From contig DAOTHJ010000002.1 in NCBI GenBank assembly GCA_035447605.1, forward strand, positions 132,479-196,478: a DNA stretch of 64,000 bases, read 5' to 3'. The notes beneath the pieces are model-generated. The model did no database searches. It was not told where the DNA came from and saw nothing but the letters and a program-made list of their open reading frames with translations. The position numbers were made by a program, and so were the translations under genes. The DNA comes from UMGS1668 sp035447605 (GTDB lineage Bacteria > Bacillota > Clostridia > Oscillospirales > Ruminococcaceae). Positions 17,113 to 25,412 of this stretch are shown piece after piece (the stretch's first letter is position 1; each line of letters begins with the position of its first letter).

Positions 17113-18903
17113 TCAGAAATATTTTGCCGGGTTGGTGTACTGGCCGTTGACACGGACCTCGAAGTGCAGATGGGTTCCGGTGGCGTTGCCTGTAGCGCCC
17201 ATGGCGGCAATGATGTCGCCCTGGTTGACATACTGCCCGGCCTTCACATAGAGGCTGCTGCAGTGCCCGTAGAGCGTCTGGATGCCGCCGCCGTGATTGA
17301 TGATGATGTAGTAACCGTAGCCTCCGCGGCTCCATCCGGCCGTGACGACCGTTCCGGAGGCGGCGGCATAGATGTTGGAACCCCAGCCGCAGCCGGCGAT
17401 GTCCATTCCGGTGTGGCCCCAGTATCCCCAGTAGCCGCAGCTGACATATCCGCCGATCGTTGGCCAGATAAAGCCGTATTTGGTGCTGCCGGAGGAGGTT
17501 GGGCTTTGGACGGATGTGATAACATTCTTGGTACCGACGGTGATCTGGCGGCTCACCGGCTCCGTGAGCATGGTCGTGCTCAAAACCTGCGTGTTGATAG
17601 CGACGCCGTTTTCGTAAGTAATAAAGGCCGTGACTTCCTGTTCACCGTCAACGCCGTCTCTGGTCACCTTGGAGTAAGTTGTGTAGTAATTGTCGTTGTA
17701 AGTATATTCCGTATCGAACGAAACGGCCTCTGTGTACGTCTCTTTTCTGGTTGTCGTAACGCTCAGGAACTGAACCGAGCGGGAGACAAGCACGCGATCG
17801 CCGACATGTACGACGTCCTGAAGATCCGGGTTCATCGCCGCATATTCCGCATAGGAGAGGCCGAATTCGGCGGAGATGGAGAGCGGCGCGTCCCCGTCTT
17901 CAACCGTGTAGTACTGTTCGCCCTCCGTCTGGCTGTAAAACAGATCCCGGAACGAGGACATCGCCATCAGCGAAGAGACCGGGTAGATTCCCTCCGTCAG
18001 GCGGATCGGCTGAACGAAGCGGAGGATGGAGTCGCTGTCGCCCGGTTCCCGGTACTGCTCTCGGTATTCGTCGAGCAGCAGGAGCAGGTGGTCCGGCTCG
18101 TCGGTGCAGCCGACGAAAGTGCCGTCCACGTAGAGGCCGTACGCTTCGATGACGTTGGCCGTGGAGGCTTTAAACAACAGGTTGGCCAGATCTTCAGAGG
18201 AGGTGAACATGTCGCTGTCCGCCACGACGACGGTATATTCCGGCACAATGTCCTCGATCTTATAATCGGAAGAGAGTGTGCGGTTGCGCATGGTCTGTTC
18301 CGCGGAGAAGAAGACGTTTTCGTCCGAAATATATGCGATGTCTTTGCCGTTATACTGAAGCCGGAGCCCGTATTGCAGGCCGGAAAAATAGTCGTAAGTA
18401 AAGTAAAGCAGAGCGCAGGCGATCACGGGTCCCGCATAGTTGAAGAAGCGGGAAAGGAACTTGCGCACCAGGCGCAGAAACGCGGCGGTCAGACTCCATA
18501 CGGCGGAGAGAATCTCCTCGGTCGTATGGTATTTTGCCTCATGCAGCACGGAAAGGCACTTGCCGATCGTTCGCCGCAGGAAGCGGATCTCTTCGCGTTG
18601 AGAGACGAGCCACTCGTCAAACGGGCGCAGGATTCGGTAGGAAAGCCGCTTGAAATAGGAAATCAGGTCGGCGGAAAGCCTGCGGAAAAATCCAAGAAAG
18701 TCAAAGTAGAAGCTCCTTGTCTGGCGGACGAAGGAGACTCCGACCAGATAGCAGAAATTATACACTGCCGCGTAGATGACAGAAAGCGTGGATTCCCGGA
18801 ACGCATCCGGCAGTCCGTCCAGCGGATCCGCAATCAGGGCATCTGCCTGATCCGGTTCGCCGGGCTTTGCGGCAGGCAGTTTTTCATCCAAAGGTCGGGT
18901 CAC
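17113..18903 (-). CDS. M23 peptidase with LysM and G5 domains
   Basis: A 596-residue membrane-anchored cell-wall endopeptidase. Residues 1-150 are basic and helical with no signal peptide. One membrane helix follows at about 156-173 (YAGPVIACALLYFTYDYF). The outside part has a LysM-like segment near 330-375, a G5 domain near 378-458 and a C-terminal M23 domain. The zinc motifs are HTGMD, LYGH and GTHLHFEV. The order resembles spore or daughter-cell engulfment endopeptidases, but the long cytoplasmic N-terminus is unusual. GGAGGTGACC overlaps the start region. Confidence 0.9.
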   Translation of the reverse strand: MTRPLDEKLPAAKPGEPDQADALIADPLDGLPDAFRESTLSVIYAAVYNFCYLVGVSFVRQTRSFYFDFLGFFRRLSADLISYFKRLSYRILRPFDEWLVSQREEIRFLRRTIGKCLSVLHEAKYHTTEEILSAVWSLTAAFLRLVRKFLSRFFNYAGPVIACALLYFTYDYFSGLQYGLRLQYNGKDIAYISDENVFFSAEQTMRNRTLSSDYKIEDIVPEYTVVVADSDMFTSSEDLANLLFKASTANVIEAYGLYVDGTFVGCTDEPDHLLLLLDEYREQYREPGDSDSILRFVQPIRLTEGIYPVSSLMAMSSFRDLFYSQTEGEQYYTVEDGDAPLSISAEFGLSYAEYAAMNPDLQDVVHVGDRVLVSRSVQFLSVTTTRKETYTEAVSFDTEYTYNDNYYTTYSKVTRDGVDGEQEVTAFITYENGVAINTQVLSTTMLTEPVSRQITVGTKNVITSVQSPTSSGSTKYGFIWPTIGGYVSCGYWGYWGHTGMDIAGCGWGSNIYAAASGTVVTAGWSRGGYGYYIIINHGGGIQTLYGHCSSLYVKAGQYVNQGDIIAAMGATGNATGTHLHFEVRVNGQYTNPAKYF

Positions 18904-18924
18904 CTCCTTTCCGATAACTTACAC

Positions 18925-18953
18925 ATTATAATAGAAAACCCCGTTTAAATCAA
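18925..18953 (-). promoter_or_regulatory. sigma-A-type promoter of the M23 peptidase gene
   Basis: On the minus strand TTGATT and a perfect TATAAT are 17 bases apart, about 15 bases before the ribosome-binding site. Confidence 0.7.
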
Positions 18954-19101
18954 GGGAATTCACAGTTTGTTCGGAATTGGAAGCGTTTTCCCCGTCTGTT
19001 TTCTCAGGACGGAGGGGCGCTTATTTAAAATGTGTGATGAAATTATTACGAAAAAACGGCGCCCTCCCCAAAAAGAGAAAGCGCCGTTTTCATATCCGTT
19101 T

Positions 19102-20085
19102 CTACCGTTCTTCCCGGAAATAGGAGAGCCCCAGACTTGCCGGACCAAGGTTTTCCTTCTTCTTGCGGAAACTGACAAAAATCAACACGAGGATTGTGAC
19201 CACATAGGGGACCATCTTGAAGATCTCCTGCGAGCTTCTCGTCAGGCCTTCGATGTAGAAGTACGCCCAGTAAAGAACACCGAAGAGATAGGCGCCCCAG
19301 ATGGCGTTGAGCGGCTTCCAGGTGGCGAAGATGACGAGCGCCACGGCGAGCCAGCCGAGCTTCTCGATCGTGCCGTCGGAGGCCCATGTTCCTTTGATGT
19401 AATCCATCGTGTAATAGAGGCCGCCGAAGCCGGAGATGCCGGCGCCGATGCAGGTGGCGAGGTACTTGTAGCGGATGACGTCGATGCCGGCCGCATCCGC
19501 AGTGCCCGGGTTTTCACCGACCGCGCGGAGGCTGAGGCCCATGGCGGATTTGCTGAAGAAGCGGTTCATCAGGATGGCGATCAGGATGGCCGCATAGGCC
19601 ATGAAACCGTACGAAAAGAGAATCTTTCCGACGACGCCTATCTCGGAGAGAACCGGCACCGACGCACGGAACGCGGCGCTGGTGGCCTCGACATGGATCT
19701 GGCCGACGCCGCCGGCGAGCTTGTTGAGGCTTCCGCCGAAGAAGTTGGCGAATCCCGAGCCGAAGATCGTCAGCGTGAGGCCGGTGACGTTCTGATTGGC
19801 GCGGAGGGTGATGGTCAGAAAACTGTATACGAGCCCGCCCACCGCGGCGAGGGCAAACGAGCAGACAAGCCCGATCAGGATGCAGAGGAGCTTGTTTGGC
19901 GTTTCAACGGCGTTTTCATAATAGAAAGCGCCCATCAGTCCGGCGATGCCGCCGAGGTACATGATGCCCGGCACGCCGAGGTTCAGGTTCCCGGATTTCT
20001 GCGTCAGGATCTCGCCGAGCGCGCCGAACAGGATGACGGTTCCAAAAACGATCGCATCCTGAAAAAGGGCAATCAGTTGGTTCAT
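19102..20085 (-). CDS. nucleoside-type ABC transporter permease 2
   Basis: A 327-residue membrane protein of the BPD_transp_2 family, equivalent to NupQ of the Bacillus guanosine importer. The motif SGFANFFGGSLNKL and the loop LRAVGENPGTADAAGIDVIRYK (ATPase contact) are typical. Hydrophobic helices run throughout. The ATG overlaps the stop of the preceding permease by 4 bases. It forms the membrane channel with that permease. Substrate is inferred from the operon. Confidence 0.92.
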   Translation of the reverse strand: MNQLIALFQDAIVFGTVILFGALGEILTQKSGNLNLGVPGIMYLGGIAGLMGAFYYENAVETPNKLLCILIGLVCSFALAAVGGLVYSFLTITLRANQNVTGLTLTIFGSGFANFFGGSLNKLAGGVGQIHVEATSAAFRASVPVLSEIGVVGKILFSYGFMAYAAILIAILMNRFFSKSAMGLSLRAVGENPGTADAAGIDVIRYKYLATCIGAGISGFGGLYYTMDYIKGTWASDGTIEKLGWLAVALVIFATWKPLNAIWGAYLFGVLYWAYFYIEGLTRSSQEIFKMVPYVVTILVLIFVSFRKKKENLGPASLGLSYFREER

Positions 20086-21191
20086 TCCGCGTCCGCCTCC
20101 TTTTTGCTCCGGAAAATCAGCCGGTAATTGATGAAGAATTCACTTCCGAGGATGAAGAACAGGATGATGCCTTCGATCATTTCAGAGACAAAATTGTTGA
20201 GGTTATAGAGAGAGGCGATCTCGATGGCTCCCTTTTCGAGGAAGACCAGCAGGAACGCGATCAGGATCATCACATAGGTATTGAATTTTGCCATCCACGC
20301 GACGATGATCGCCGTAAAGCCGCGCCCGCCGGCGGTGCTTGTGGAGATTGTGTGGCTCGCGCCGGAGACGGCGATAAAGCCGGCCAGCCCGCAGACCGCG
20401 CCGGAAAGAAGCATCGTGCGGATAAAGACGGCCTTGGTGTTGATGCCGGCGTAGCGGGCAGTATCGAGGGATTCCCCGACGACGGCGATCTCATAGCCGT
20501 GCTTGCTGTATTTGAGGTAATAATACATGGCGACGGTGATCGTCATGACGATGAGCACGTTAAGAAAGTACTGCTCGCCGAAGACGGCCGGGAACCAGCC
20601 CTCGTTGGAATTGGGATTGATGACGCCGACGGTATTGGAGCCGTAGGGGTTTTCCCATTTGGAGACGAAGAACGAAGTGACTTGGATCGCCACATAGTTC
20701 ATCATCAGGGTGAAGAGCGTCTCGTTCGTGTTCCATTTCGACTTAAAGACGGCGGGGAGCAAGGCCCAGAGCGCACCGGCTACGATGCTCGCGACGATCA
20801 TCAGGAGAAAAAGCAGCGGAGCGGGGAAGCTCTTGCAGTAGATCATGCAGGCGGCCGTCGCAACGCCGCCGACGAGGACTTGGCCCTCCGCGCCGATGTT
20901 CCAGAAGCGCATCTTAAAGGCGGGGGCGAGGCCGACGCCGATGCAGAGCAGCATCATCGCGTCGCGGACCGTAACCCATGTGCGCTTTTCGGTGCCGAAC
21001 GCGCCGTTAAACATGGAACCGTAGACTTTGAGAGGATTCAAATGGACGATCGCGTAGATGACGAAAGCGCAGACAATCAGCGCGAGGACGACACCGATCA
21101 GACGGATGCCCCAGGCGCGGGGTTTGGAGATGGCGTCTCTTTTTGCAATGCGGATCAGAGGATCTTTATTTGCCTTTTCGGGTCTGTTCAT
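20082..21191 (-). CDS. nucleoside-type ABC transporter permease 1
   Basis: A 369-residue permease equivalent to NupP. It is longer than its partner because of an N-terminal extension before the first helix. The segment FKMRFWNIGAEGQVLVGGVA and the loop VVGESLDTARYAGINTKAVF are characteristic. The ATG overlaps the ATPase stop by 4 bases and the gene's own stop overlaps the next permease, so all three are translationally coupled. Confidence 0.92.
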   Translation of the reverse strand: MNRPEKANKDPLIRIAKRDAISKPRAWGIRLIGVVLALIVCAFVIYAIVHLNPLKVYGSMFNGAFGTEKRTWVTVRDAMMLLCIGVGLAPAFKMRFWNIGAEGQVLVGGVATAACMIYCKSFPAPLLFLLMIVASIVAGALWALLPAVFKSKWNTNETLFTLMMNYVAIQVTSFFVSKWENPYGSNTVGVINPNSNEGWFPAVFGEQYFLNVLIVMTITVAMYYYLKYSKHGYEIAVVGESLDTARYAGINTKAVFIRTMLLSGAVCGLAGFIAVSGASHTISTSTAGGRGFTAIIVAWMAKFNTYVMILIAFLLVFLEKGAIEIASLYNLNNFVSEMIEGIILFFILGSEFFINYRLIFRSKKEADAE

Positions 21192-22738
21192 ATGGTCTTG
21201 TCCTCCTTTCCCGCAGCCTCGGGATCGAGGCAGGTCATATAGAAGCCGACCTCGTCCTTTGAGGTCTCCGCAGCTTCAAAGATCTTATTCAGATGACCGG
21301 AGCAGAGAACGGCAATCCGGTCGCAGAGCTCAAGCAGCACGTCGAGGTCCTCGCCGACGTAGATCACGGCGACGCCTCGTTCCTTCTGCTCGTTCATTAA
21401 ATTGTAAATGGTGTAGGAGGTGTTGATATCCAGTCCTCGGACGGCATAGGCAGACATCAGAACCGCCGGGCTGGAGGAAATTTCTCTTCCGACGAGCACC
21501 TTCTGCACATTGCCGCCGGAAAGCTGACGCACCGGCGTGGAAAGGCCGGGCGTGACGACCTCAAGCTCGTTGACGACGCGCTTGGCGAGGTCCTTCGGCG
21601 ATTTGCGGTCGAGCAGGGGGGAGCTGCCGTTGAGGTAGCTGCGGATCATCATGTTGTCGGTGAGATCCATATTTCCGACAAGGCCCATGCCGAGGCGGTC
21701 TTCCGGCACAAAGGAGAGCGCGATGCCGGAGCGCATGATCTCGAGCGGGGATTTCCCGACGATCTCAACCGGCTCTTCGGCGTCCGGAGCGGTATACATG
21801 ATGCTGCCGGATACTCTCTGGAGGCCGGCGATGCCCTCAAGCAGTTCCTTCTGGCCGCAGCCGGAGATGCCGGCAATGCCGAGAATTTCGCCGCCGAAGA
21901 CATCCATGGATACGTCGCAGAGCTTTGGAATCCCATTGATGTCGGTGCAGCAGAGGTCGTGGATGCTGAGGCGTTTCGTGAGTTCTCCGCGAGGGGAACG
22001 GTTGATATTCAGATCCACTTTATGGCCGACCATCAGATCGGTCAGTTCCTGAATACCAGTCTCGGCGGTGTTGAGGATGCCGACATTTTTCCCTCTGCGC
22101 AGAACGGCGACACGGTCCGAAACCGCCAATACTTCCATCAGCTTGTGCGTGATAATGATGACGGCTTTTCCGTCCGCTTTCATGTTGCGCATGACGCTGA
22201 AAAGCCGTTCCGTCTCTTGCGGGGTCAAAACGGCGGTCGGCTCGTCCAGAATCAGGATGTCCGCGCCGCGGTAGAGCACCTTGACGATCTCGACGGTCTG
22301 CTTCTCAGAGACGGACATGTCGTAGATTTTCTTGTTCGGGTCGATCTCAAAGCCGTATTTGTCGCAGATTTTTCGGATATCCTCTGCAACGGCGTTCCGG
22401 TTGAGATCACCTTTGCTATGCAGGCCGAGCACGATATTTTCCGCCGCGGTAAAGACGCTGATGAGCTTGAAGTGCTGGTGCACCATGCCGATACCATACT
22501 TCAGGGCGTCTTTCGGCGAGCGGATCACGACCTCTTCGCCGTTGACGAAAATTTCGCCGCTGTCCGGATAATAGATGCCGGAGAGCATGTTCATCAGCGT
22601 CGTTTTTCCGCTTCCGTTTTCACCCAGAAGGGAGAGGATCTCGCCTTTTCGGATATCCAGGGAGACCTTTTCGTTTGCGATGACGGAACCAAACGTTTTG
22701 GTGATGATCTTCATGCTGACGGCATATTCCGTATCCAA
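21188..22738 (-). CDS. nucleoside-type ABC transporter ATP-binding protein
   Basis: A 516-residue double ATPase equivalent to NupO. The first half has GENGSGKTT, a signature spelled MSVSEKQTVEIV and Walker B ILILDEPTAVLTP. The second half lacks a normal Walker A (GISGCGQKE), has LSGGNVQKV and reads VLMSAYAVRGLDI where relatives have A-x-P-T-RGLD. One degenerate site is normal in this family. TTG 22738 follows GAGGTGG by 5 bases; an in-frame ATG at 22714 is the alternative. It is preceded by the BMP lipoprotein gene and a terminator. Confidence 0.91.
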   Translation of the reverse strand: MDTEYAVSMKIITKTFGSVIANEKVSLDIRKGEILSLLGENGSGKTTLMNMLSGIYYPDSGEIFVNGEEVVIRSPKDALKYGIGMVHQHFKLISVFTAAENIVLGLHSKGDLNRNAVAEDIRKICDKYGFEIDPNKKIYDMSVSEKQTVEIVKVLYRGADILILDEPTAVLTPQETERLFSVMRNMKADGKAVIIITHKLMEVLAVSDRVAVLRRGKNVGILNTAETGIQELTDLMVGHKVDLNINRSPRGELTKRLSIHDLCCTDINGIPKLCDVSMDVFGGEILGIAGISGCGQKELLEGIAGLQRVSGSIMYTAPDAEEPVEIVGKSPLEIMRSGIALSFVPEDRLGMGLVGNMDLTDNMMIRSYLNGSSPLLDRKSPKDLAKRVVNELEVVTPGLSTPVRQLSGGNVQKVLVGREISSSPAVLMSAYAVRGLDINTSYTIYNLMNEQKERGVAVIYVGEDLDVLLELCDRIAVLCSGHLNKIFEAAETSKDEVGFYMTCLDPEAAGKEDKTI

Positions 22739-22793
22739 TCACGCCACCTCTTCCAATTTTTAGAATAAAACGGCCTCATTTTGCCGGTTCAGT

Positions 22794-22831
22794 AAAAAAA
22801 GGCAAGGGAAGCCGCAGAATACAGCTTCCCT
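22794..22831 (-). terminator. intra-operon terminator between the BMP and ATPase genes
   Basis: On the minus strand AAGGGAAGC and GCTTCCCTT form a perfect 9-bp stem followed by GCC and seven T. It lies between the lipoprotein gene and the ATPase gene, so partial termination would yield excess binding protein. Confidence 0.8.
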
Positions 22832-22858
22832 TTATCCTCATTTTCAGTGCTTGTCCAA

Positions 22859-24211
22859 TCAGCTGGCAAGCTCGGTGATGCCGTCGATGCGGATGTTGAA
22901 CATCGGAGCAGAGACGATCTCGGACTCATGGAAGTAACCATCCCAGATGAACTCGATGCCGGAGAAATCATCGGCATGATAGGCGGAGGTGTAGGTGGTG
23001 AGGGTTTCGCCGCCCACGGTGAAGGAATTGGTATCGAAGATGTGAAGCTCGCCGCTCTTGATGGCAGCCCAGACTTCGTCAACCTTCTCCTGAGTGCCGG
23101 CCGCGCAGGACGGGCCAAGCGGGGAGATCATAACGCCGTCGATATCAGCGCCGGCCGTGTTGTCTCTGGTGATGCCTTCGCCGGAGATCAGATCCTGGAA
23201 CATTTCGGTATAGAGGACGGACCAGCCGTTCTGAGCAGAAGTCAGGGCAGCGGTCGGAGCAACCTGAAGCATATCGACGTTGTAGCCGATGCAGTAAACG
23301 GTGGTGCCGGCGTCAAGCAGAGCCTGGCAGGCGGACGGAGCGCCGGTGGAGTCGGCGTGCTGGCTGATGATGATGCAGCCGCGGGAGACAAGGGCGTTGG
23401 CGGCAGCGGATTCAGCAGTGGGGTCATACCAGGAGCTGGTATAGGTGACATCCATCACAACGTTCGGAACGATGGATTTGACGCCGAGGTAGAAAGCGGT
23501 GTAGCCGGAGACGACTTCCGCATACGGATAGGCGCCGATATAACCGATCTTGATATTTTCGCCGTCCATGTTGGTGTCGGTGACTTTGCCGTCGGCAACC
23601 AGCTCAGCGAGTTTCATGCCGGCGACGACGCCGGAGACATAACGGGATTCATAAGTATGCGGGAAGAAGTTGACGACATTGCTGTAACCGGAAGCAGCGG
23701 CGTTGTCGCCGGTGGCCGGCATGAAGATGACGTCCGGATATTCCTGAGCGGCCTGGAGCATATAGGACTGATGGCCGTAGGAGTCGGAAATGACGACCTG
23801 GCAGCCGGCCTCGGCGAGGTCGACGGCGGTATCATAGCAGGTTTCGTCTTCCGGAATATTGTATTTCCAGATCACCTGATCTTCCGTGATGCCGACGTTC
23901 GCGATGGCGGCCTTGATGCCGTCGAGGTGAGCGGCGTCATAGCCGGTGTTTTCGTCATGGAGAAGGATGACGCCGATCTTCAGGGTGCCGGCATCGAAAG
24001 CTTCTTTGACTTTGGTGGTATCAATCTTTTCGCCTTCGGTATCAAGGACGCGCTGGGCAACTTCGCTCAGAACGACTTCGCTGGACTCTTCGCTGGTCTC
24101 AGCCGGAGCGGATTCTTCGGGCTGGCTGGATTCAGCGGGCTCTTGGCCGCCGCAGGCAGCAAAAGTGAGCATCATAATGGCTGCCAGAATCAGGGCAATA
24201 ATTTTCTTCAT
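22859..24211 (-). CDS. BMP family ABC transporter substrate-binding lipoprotein
   Basis: A 450-residue lipoprotein of the BMP/PnrA family, which captures nucleosides outside the membrane. The signal peptide ends in the lipobox LTFAAC. A Glu/Ser-rich linker follows. The mature part has KIGVILLHDENTGYDAAHLDGI, DVIFMPATGDNA and KIGYIGAYPYAEVVSGYTAFYLGVKS, all family features. ATG 24211 is chosen because AGGAGG lies 7 bases upstream. It is longer than most BMP proteins. Context with xpt points to a purine nucleoside ligand. Confidence 0.92.
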   Translation of the reverse strand: MKKIIALILAAIMMLTFAACGGQEPAESSQPEESAPAETSEESSEVVLSEVAQRVLDTEGEKIDTTKVKEAFDAGTLKIGVILLHDENTGYDAAHLDGIKAAIANVGITEDQVIWKYNIPEDETCYDTAVDLAEAGCQVVISDSYGHQSYMLQAAQEYPDVIFMPATGDNAAASGYSNVVNFFPHTYESRYVSGVVAGMKLAELVADGKVTDTNMDGENIKIGYIGAYPYAEVVSGYTAFYLGVKSIVPNVVMDVTYTSSWYDPTAESAAANALVSRGCIIISQHADSTGAPSACQALLDAGTTVYCIGYNVDMLQVAPTAALTSAQNGWSVLYTEMFQDLISGEGITRDNTAGADIDGVMISPLGPSCAAGTQEKVDEVWAAIKSGELHIFDTNSFTVGGETLTTYTSAYHADDFSGIEFIWDGYFHESEIVSAPMFNIRIDGITELAS

Positions 24212-24264
24212 GATTATCCTCCTAATCATTTTCCTTTACTTTTGGATTCCCATGCACCTGAAAT

Positions 24265-24289
24265 ATAAAAAAGCATACTTTCGCATGCT
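24265..24289 (-). terminator. terminator between xpt and the BMP gene
   Basis: On the minus strand AGCATGC-GAAA-GTATGCT is followed by TTTTTAT. The stem is short, so read-through into the transporter genes is plausible. Confidence 0.65.
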
Positions 24290-24301
24290 CTTTTACCATA
24301 G

Positions 24302-24907
24302 TTATAAGGCTCCGGTTTCGTCGGAGCGGCGGAAGGTGATCGTACCGGTTTCGGGATCCATCGAATCCACGATCGCGAGGGATTCCAGATGGTAGCCTTT
24401 GCTGCGGATCTGCTTGCCGCCGAGCTGAAAGCCCTTTTCGATTGCGATGCCGATGCCCGCCACGGTTGCGCCGGCCTGATCCTCGATGATGGAGATCAGA
24501 CCCTCCAGCGCCTTGCCGTTGGCGAGAAAGTCGTCGATAATTAAGACGCGGTCCGTCGGCTGAATATACTTTTTGCCGACAAACACGTCGTAGATGCGTT
24601 TTTTGGTAAAGGACTGAATCTTGGTGCGGTAGACTTCGCCGTCCACATTAAGGCTCTCGGTCTTTTTTGCGTAAACGACGGGTACGTTATGAAAACTCAG
24701 CGCGGCAACGGCGGCAATGCCGATTCCGGAGGCTTCGATGGTGACGATTCGGGTGATGCCGTCGTTGGCAAACAGGCGAGCCCATTCGTCGCCCATCGCC
24801 TTAAAAAGCGAGACGTCCATCTGATGATTTAAAAAGCTGTCCACTTTCAGAACGTTGCCGGGCCGGACCGCGCCGTCCCTAAGAATCCGTTCTTCCAGAA
24901 GTTTCAT
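24302..24907 (-). CDS. xpt: xanthine phosphoribosyltransferase
   Basis: A 201-residue salvage enzyme converting xanthine and PRPP to XMP. The PRPP loop is VLIIDDFLANGKALEGL. The N-terminal FLNHQMDVSLFKAMGDEW and TIEASGIGIAAVAA match the type I family. ATG 24907 has GGAG upstream and is where similarity begins; the frame extends 29 codons further. The position before a nucleoside importer suggests a purine salvage unit. I looked for the purine riboswitch common before xpt and did not see it. Confidence 0.93.
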   Translation of the reverse strand: MKLLEERILRDGAVRPGNVLKVDSFLNHQMDVSLFKAMGDEWARLFANDGITRIVTIEASGIGIAAVAALSFHNVPVVYAKKTESLNVDGEVYRTKIQSFTKKRIYDVFVGKKYIQPTDRVLIIDDFLANGKALEGLISIIEDQAGATVAGIGIAIEKGFQLGGKQIRSKGYHLESLAIVDSMDPETGTITFRRSDETGAL

Positions 24908-25412
24908 TCGTTCACGCTCCGTTTCATTCAACAGCTTTGGCTGATACTTGGAGTTTACACGTTTCGGTGGAAAAAAACAAGCGGTTATTGTCATTTTCTA
25001 CAATTAAGATAATTTAAATCGACAAAAATTAAGCGATATTTGTTAATGCGAACAAATCACACTGTTTTTTATCATGAGAAAAACAAAACTCACAAATAAA
25101 TAAAATTAAAAATTGAGGATATTGTGAAATAAAACTAAGCACGTTCCAAAATCCGCTGGAAGGACCGCCGGATTTTTAGTTATTAGAAGATACGATGGTT
25201 TGCTTTTTCTTGCAAATTGCACAAATGCACAGAATTTGAATATGGTGGACTGCCCGGAATGGTGATATTGATGGAAGAACGCTTTTTCTATCGGCCCGGA
25301 GTCTCTCGGAATCCGGCGGTACGGAGAAGGGGTCACCTTCCTGCGGCGGATGAAATGAAAAAAACCGGTTCCCATCCGCGGAGGAAGGGAACCGGCCGAT
25401 ATCTGGGCTTGC
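24908..25412. other. AT-rich non-coding region upstream of xpt
   Basis: No gene is credible here. The 25000-25140 part is strikingly AT-rich compared with its surroundings and probably holds the xpt promoter, though no clear -35/-10 pair stands out. The right end holds the terminator of the ADP-ribosylglycohydrolase gene. A short frame at 25217-25480 is mostly overlap and has no recognisable sequence. Confidence 0.5.
25357..25395 (-). terminator. terminator of the ADP-ribosylglycohydrolase gene
   Basis: On the minus strand CCGGTTCCC and GGGAACCGG form a perfect 9-bp stem followed by a run of T. Confidence 0.85.

Noticed and set aside
16945..18948. A 667-codon frame opposite the M23 peptidase gene
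   Set aside because: Its composition is that of an antisense shadow, and the opposite strand has complete domains and a promoter.
22847..24268. A 473-codon frame opposite the BMP lipoprotein gene
   Set aside because: The Gly/Asp/Val-rich translation is the reverse reading of a clear lipoprotein gene.
24908..25100. Purine riboswitch before xpt
   Set aside because: The conserved loop sequences and three-stem arrangement were not found on the minus strand.
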